Shown: positions 59,810 to 64,000 of the stretch, one piece after another
Layout: each line of letters starts with the position of its first letter
Position numbering within the stretch: position 1 is the first letter of the stretch
NCBI RefSeq assembly: GCF_945859685.1
Contig: NC_079147.1
Location: forward strand, 11,015,289-11,079,288
Direction of reading: 5' to 3'
From: Eupeodes corollae
Lineage: Eukaryota > Arthropoda > Insecta > Diptera > Syrphidae
Length of the DNA stretch: 64,000 nt
The notes under the pieces: generated by a model
What the model saw: only the letters and a program-made list of their open reading frames with translations
Databases searched by the model: none
Told to the model about the DNA's origin: nothing
Made by a program: the position numbers and the translations under genes

Positions 59810-60700
59810 TACAAATATTGTAAGTGAAAGTGTTGCCGAAGACCCGAATGTAAAGATTCCTTGTCGTTCTCAGGATTTACGACTCTCTTAAGGCACACTA
59901 AATCGTATTTTGCATTTGGATCTATTTACATCCATATAAAGCCCACCTCACACAACAACTGAAGCCAGATGACCATTCAAAACGTCGTCGTAGAAATGTC
60001 GAAATGTGGAAAGCGATTTTTGAACAAAATTTTCTTTAGTCACGACGCACATTTCTTACTCGGTGGGTATGTTAATAAAAAAAATTTTCATAATTGAGGT
60101 TCTAAGAATTATCAAATAATTGATGAGAGGCCATCCTCAAAAATTCACTGTTTGGTGCGCTCTTTGGTCAGGAGGTGTGTACTTCTTCGAAAACGAAAAT
60201 AAAATTCAGAGCGTTATAGTCATACGATAACCGTTTATTTTGGCCTGCTATTGAAGAATATACGACTTGGAAAATACGTAGTTTTACGGTGCTACACGCC
60301 GCACAACTCTTGGACGCGTAATTTCACTTCGTGGCGATATTAACTGGCCACCAAGATCATGCAATTTGACACCTTTGGCCTTTTTTTTTGTGGGACTACT
60401 CGAAAGACCGTGTTTACGCAGAAAAACCTTCACTTCTTGAGCACCACCATTCGTCAATTTATGGCTGAGATACCGCCCAATATGTGGTTAACAGTAGTCG
60501 AAAATTACTTAAAAAAAAAGATACTTGGTACAATTCGAGTGGTTATCATTTGAATGATGTAGTGTTTCATATATAACGTCAAAGCTCAAACTTTACAATA
60601 ATAAAGAAATATGAACAAAATATTTTAAATGTGTTTTACTTACGTTTACTTTTGAAACCGCAAAATGGACAACCCTGTATATTACTACGTCCTAAAAAAC
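59810..60700 (+). pseudogene. Mariner-superfamily transposase relic with right terminal repeat
   Basis: Plus-strand text in several frames: VAEDPNVKIPCRSQDL near 59828, LHLDLFTSI, KPDDHSKRRRRNVEMWKAIF then EQNF, then IIDERPSSKIHCLVRSLV-type text, FWPAIEEYTTW, RGDINWPPRSCNLTPLAFF (third catalytic region), KDRVYAEKPSLLEHHHSS, AEIPPNMW, and SGYHLNDVVFHI. The N-terminal HTH is missing. The right end GGACAACCCTGTAT (60671-60684) is the expected terminal repeat. At least five frame breaks. It is related to the fragment at 28811-29040 through the DDE region. Confidence 0.82.
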
Positions 60701-60839
60701 CGTATACTAAAAATATTATTAAACTAAAATTGAAAAATTGTATTATTGTATAAATTGATAAAAAGAGAACTGCTTCAACGATTTTCAAAAAAAAAATAAT
60801 TTGTCCAGATTTGTTTGATTAATCAAATAACATTTAAAT

Positions 60840-60957
60840 CATACGAGGAATTAACAAATAAAAAATCCCCCAAAAATAATTCCTGTCATGATAAGTGCAA
60901 CATTATGCACACACGGGAATGATTGAGAGTTGTTAGTCACTAAGCCCTAGTTCTCAA
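60840..60957 (+). repeat. tRNA-derived SINE, 3' part (left of the hAT insertion)
   Basis: ACGAGGAATTAACAAAT, GTCATGATAAGTGC, then directly ACACACGGGAATGATTGAGA and GTCACTAAGCCCTAGTTCTC. Compared with the copy at 59222-59502, about 70 bp are deleted from the middle. The tail continues at 62753 after the insertion. Confidence 0.8.
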
Positions 60958-62752
60958 ATTATGGCGGATCTAAAGGAGGGGTCTCAGGGGCCATGACCCC
61001 CCACCCTTGGGAGATAAGTTGTTTATTTTTTCATAAGAATCCGTATTGCGTTAATAGATATGACCCACATTATATTTTGAATCATTTTTTTAGTGTATAT
61101 AAAAACAATATTTGTATTTTACTTCCTTAAACTTTGTTGCTAAAAGTACTACTTTTAACTGAAGACTGGACCAATAACATTTAATGAATCGGATATTCAG
61201 CCCTATTCCCAAAACACAGCACAAGTTCATCAACTTTTGACCAGTGAGCGATCCAGGGGGGTTATTATGGCTCATATGACCCCCCCTGGAGCTTGGACAG
61301 TTAAGTTGTATAAGTAAAGATTTCAACTAAAAATTTGTAAGTATTTTAACGACATTCACAAAAAAGTGGCTTGCTGTCAAAAAGAACTAAAATTTTTGTT
61401 TTCAATTAATTTAGAATTTGAAAAAACTTAAGTCATGCCTTAAATTATTTTTATCAAATTTGTTTCGAAGAAAAAGAGCAAATATTCACGTTCTTAAGAA
61501 GAAACCTTCAATAAAAGATCATCAATTTTATATTGAGTTGCCTTTAAGTTCCCAAAATTAACCTTCAATTTTATTATTAATTTTTGTTGACACACATAAA
61601 TAGTGACCGGTAAAGTTATTTTTACTTGTAATATATTGGAACTATATAGCAAGTTTTGCATTAGTAAAAAGTCTCGAACTAGAGCTTATAATCAAACATT
61701 ACATTACGACGGTAGAGAAGTCGAAAAAAGTGGGTACCCCGATTCCGTAGGTCTGCTTTTTTCTTCTTGGCCCCTACAGTCCAAACAATTGTGTTGATTA
61801 AAATTAAGGTTGTTATCCCATCAGCGTAAGGCATTTTTTTTATTTTATTAATACAAAATTTGTTGGTTAAAATATGTGAATATTTTTTAAACTTTCTTTA
61901 AATTTTGTGTTCTTAATTTGCGTTCTTTCTACAAGAAAAACTTATTTTGAAGTATTTTAAAACAGACTTTTTAGAAGAAATTAGCAAGTTCTAGCGACCC
62001 AGTCGTGCATTTTTTTTCATTCAAAATGTATTTTCCTGCAAAGGAACCTACTTTTGAAGTGAATTTGCTTTGGATGCTTTGGAACTGATATTTAAACACG
62101 AATTCCAATAGAACAAAATAAAGAGACACTTTTGTTAAACTAATGGCTAAATGAAAAACATAATAAATGTTTAATATCTATTGATATAAAAGCTTTGAAA
62201 GTCTTAAGATTTAAAGTGAAAAGAGATTCTATAACGTGTAATTTGTGAGTGCCACACAAACGTTTCTTCCCAACTTATTCGTTTACGTCCCTCATTTTGT
62301 TTTAATTTAATTTTTCAGAGAAATTATGAACTTTCATTGAATGAACCTATTTCCTTGAATTCAAAAACTAAATATTTTTCTCTTTACAATTTTTAAGTTT
62401 TGTTGATAGTAATAAGAGACTCCTGAACATTGAGTTCGAAAAAAACTACTTTAAAAAAAAACGACATTTCTACATATCATACCTCTCTCATTTTCTGGAT
62501 TTTTGAATTTTTGTACCGTTTGGAAACAAGAAAAGTATATTTTATTTTTGGAAATTCTGGATTTTGAGACCTAAAGTTGGCACCATAGCAATTGAAATCT
62601 GTAAATCTAAGGTTAATATACACATTATGTTATTTAAATTTTGTTAGCTTCCTTTACAAAACATTAGAGAAAATTTGTAAGCGGTGAGTAAAAACTCATC
62701 TAAGTGTGTGACCCCCCCCCCCCCCCCATTTTGAAAGTCTGGATCCGCCCTT
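60958..62752. mobile_element. hAT-type element (1,795 bp) nested in a SINE
   Basis: It is flanked by a perfect 8-bp duplication GTTCTCAA (60950-60957 and 62753-62760), the length made by hAT transposases. The left end has GGCGGATCTAAAGGAGGGGT. The right end, reverse-complemented, has GGGCGGATCCAGACTTTC; GGCGGATC is shared. Internally, CCAGGGGGGT at 61254-61263 pairs with ACCCCCCCTGG at about 61280-61290. A 16-nt C run (62712-62727) lies near the right end. No transposase is readable, so it is non-autonomous or decayed. Confidence 0.85.
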
Positions 62753-62800
62753 GTTCTCAACGGACTGTTGCATTACCTAATTTTTATTTTAGATTTAAAT
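62753..62800 (+). repeat. tRNA-derived SINE, 3' tail (right of the hAT insertion)
   Basis: GTTCTCAACGGACTGTTGCA then TTACCTAATTTTTATTTTAG continues the tail interrupted at 60957. Compare GGACTGTTGCATCACCCAAT in the copy at 37570-37840. Confidence 0.8.
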
Positions 62801-64000
62801 TTTTAAGACAAACTCATTTTATTGGTAAATTTTAAAATTTTGTAAAATAATTTGTTTTCTTAAATAAAGTTGTTGGATACAAGAGCAAGTTCATGAGTTC
62901 ACTTTATTTTATACGTTTTCAACAACTCTTTTAAACAAACTCTTATTTGCAAATGAAAATTTCTCTTTGCATATTACTGAAAGATTTTCAAAATTCTAAA
63001 TATAATTTTAAATGGATCGCTTAACCATCGCACCACGTATTTGCTAGGCTTTAGACTTTACCTGAAGTCTCAACAATATCAACCTTTTAAAACTCTATTC
63101 AAAATGAGTTTTCTTAAAACTATGAAAAAATTTTACCTAGATGACGATTTTAAAAATTGTTGACTTTCTGTTTTGAAATAAATTTATAAAGTTCGTTATA
63201 TTAAATCTAAGCTAGCCTAAGAAATTTAAAATATCTATTTATTAAAAATTACGAAACGTGCAGACTCCAGCAATTTCAGTTTTAAAAATGTAAGCAATAT
63301 TAATAATTTTGTATTCAGAATTAAATTTTGTTTAAATTTGCAAAAAGGCAATGTCCTCCAAAAGTATTAACGCAATTTAATTTTGTATTTTTAACGGTAT
63401 ATGTACAAATTATAATCATTTTTTATTTTTTTCCGAATTTTTTAAATATTGTCAATATATTTTTTTAAATAAAAAAGACAGAAAATATTAAATCCTCCAC
63501 TTAATTATATCAGTGTTCCAATGACACGAAATTATTTATCTAAATACCATACGAATTTTTTCAAATTTAAAAATCATTGAATTTTAAAACTCTCCAAAAA
63601 TACAATACTTTGATATGATAACATATGACACACTTATTTCTATGTTAACAAAAGTTAAGTGGAACAACTTTTTGATTTATTTAACAAACTGTCCCCGGGT
63701 AAAACAGTCTATCAACATAATATGAGCACCCTCAAGTGCAAATTGTGCACTCAGAAATGCAACGCTTTCAAGAGCCCTTTGTCAATTAATGACGAAAGAC
63801 CTTACAACTTTACCTACTTCTAAACATACAAATTCATATAAGTTACATTCGAAAACCTCCACGCACCATTTGTTCTACTAGGTCGAACATTAAGTGGTTT
63901 TCTATATAATTTCAGTCGTAATTTGTTGTTTTTGTTATAGGCTAGAGTATCTTCGTGAGCACTCAATTTTATCTTTAGTCACTCAAGGCTAACGATAACT
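62801..64000. other. Non-coding sequence to the window edge, nothing recognised
   Basis: AT-rich DNA with no supported feature. Confidence 0.5.

Noticed and set aside
61090..61326. 78-codon minus-strand frame inside the hAT element.
   Set aside because: No transposase motif (no BED finger, no hAT C-terminal block) and no similarity recognised.

Overview
This looks like nuclear DNA of an insect, probably a true fly (that rank is inference). It is AT-rich and has no operons. The one host gene found is split into small exons by introns of about 10 kb and 18.7 kb. Almost everything else recognisable is decayed transposable-element sequence of insect types: LINEs of several lineages, Tc1/mariner, hAT, a tRNA-derived SINE and a Helentron-like non-autonomous repeat.

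Host gene. A class A (rhodopsin-type) neuropeptide-receptor-like GPCR lies on the minus strand. Three coding exons can be joined by their splice signals and frame: 30231-29647 (extracellular N-terminus and start of TM1), 19547-19385 (rest of TM1, TM2, first extracellular loop, TM3 cysteine) and 700-520 (TM3 with ERY, second intracellular loop, TM4). The donor at 519-514 shows that the rest of the receptor lies beyond the left edge. The start codon is unresolved.

Layout. 1-19384: last visible exon and the 18.7-kb intron, holding a mariner-like MITE, two copies of one RTE-like LINE, Jockey-type LINEs, two RNase H-bearing LINEs (one split by a 550-bp retroposon with a perfect 13-bp target duplication) and one Helentron-like copy. 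19385-29646: middle exon and 10.1-kb intron, with a Harbinger-like MITE, LINE relics and four Helentron-like copies. 29647-30429: first recognised exon. 30430-64000: sequence upstream of the gene, with Tc1 transposons, a foldback element built of 15-bp repeats, SINEs, a LINE nested in another LINE (49232-53760), RNase H and mariner relics, and a hAT element with an 8-bp target duplication inside a SINE.

Most notable repeat. A roughly 1.45-kb non-coding element occurs about ten times in both orientations. It has 10-bp subterminal inverted repeats, a CG-rich minisatellite near the 5' end, five internal tandem units of about 161-183 bp, and a 3' hairpin followed by a T run. This architecture matches Helentron/DINE-type non-autonomous elements. 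No intact transposase or reverse transcriptase gene was found, and no tRNA, rRNA or CRISPR.
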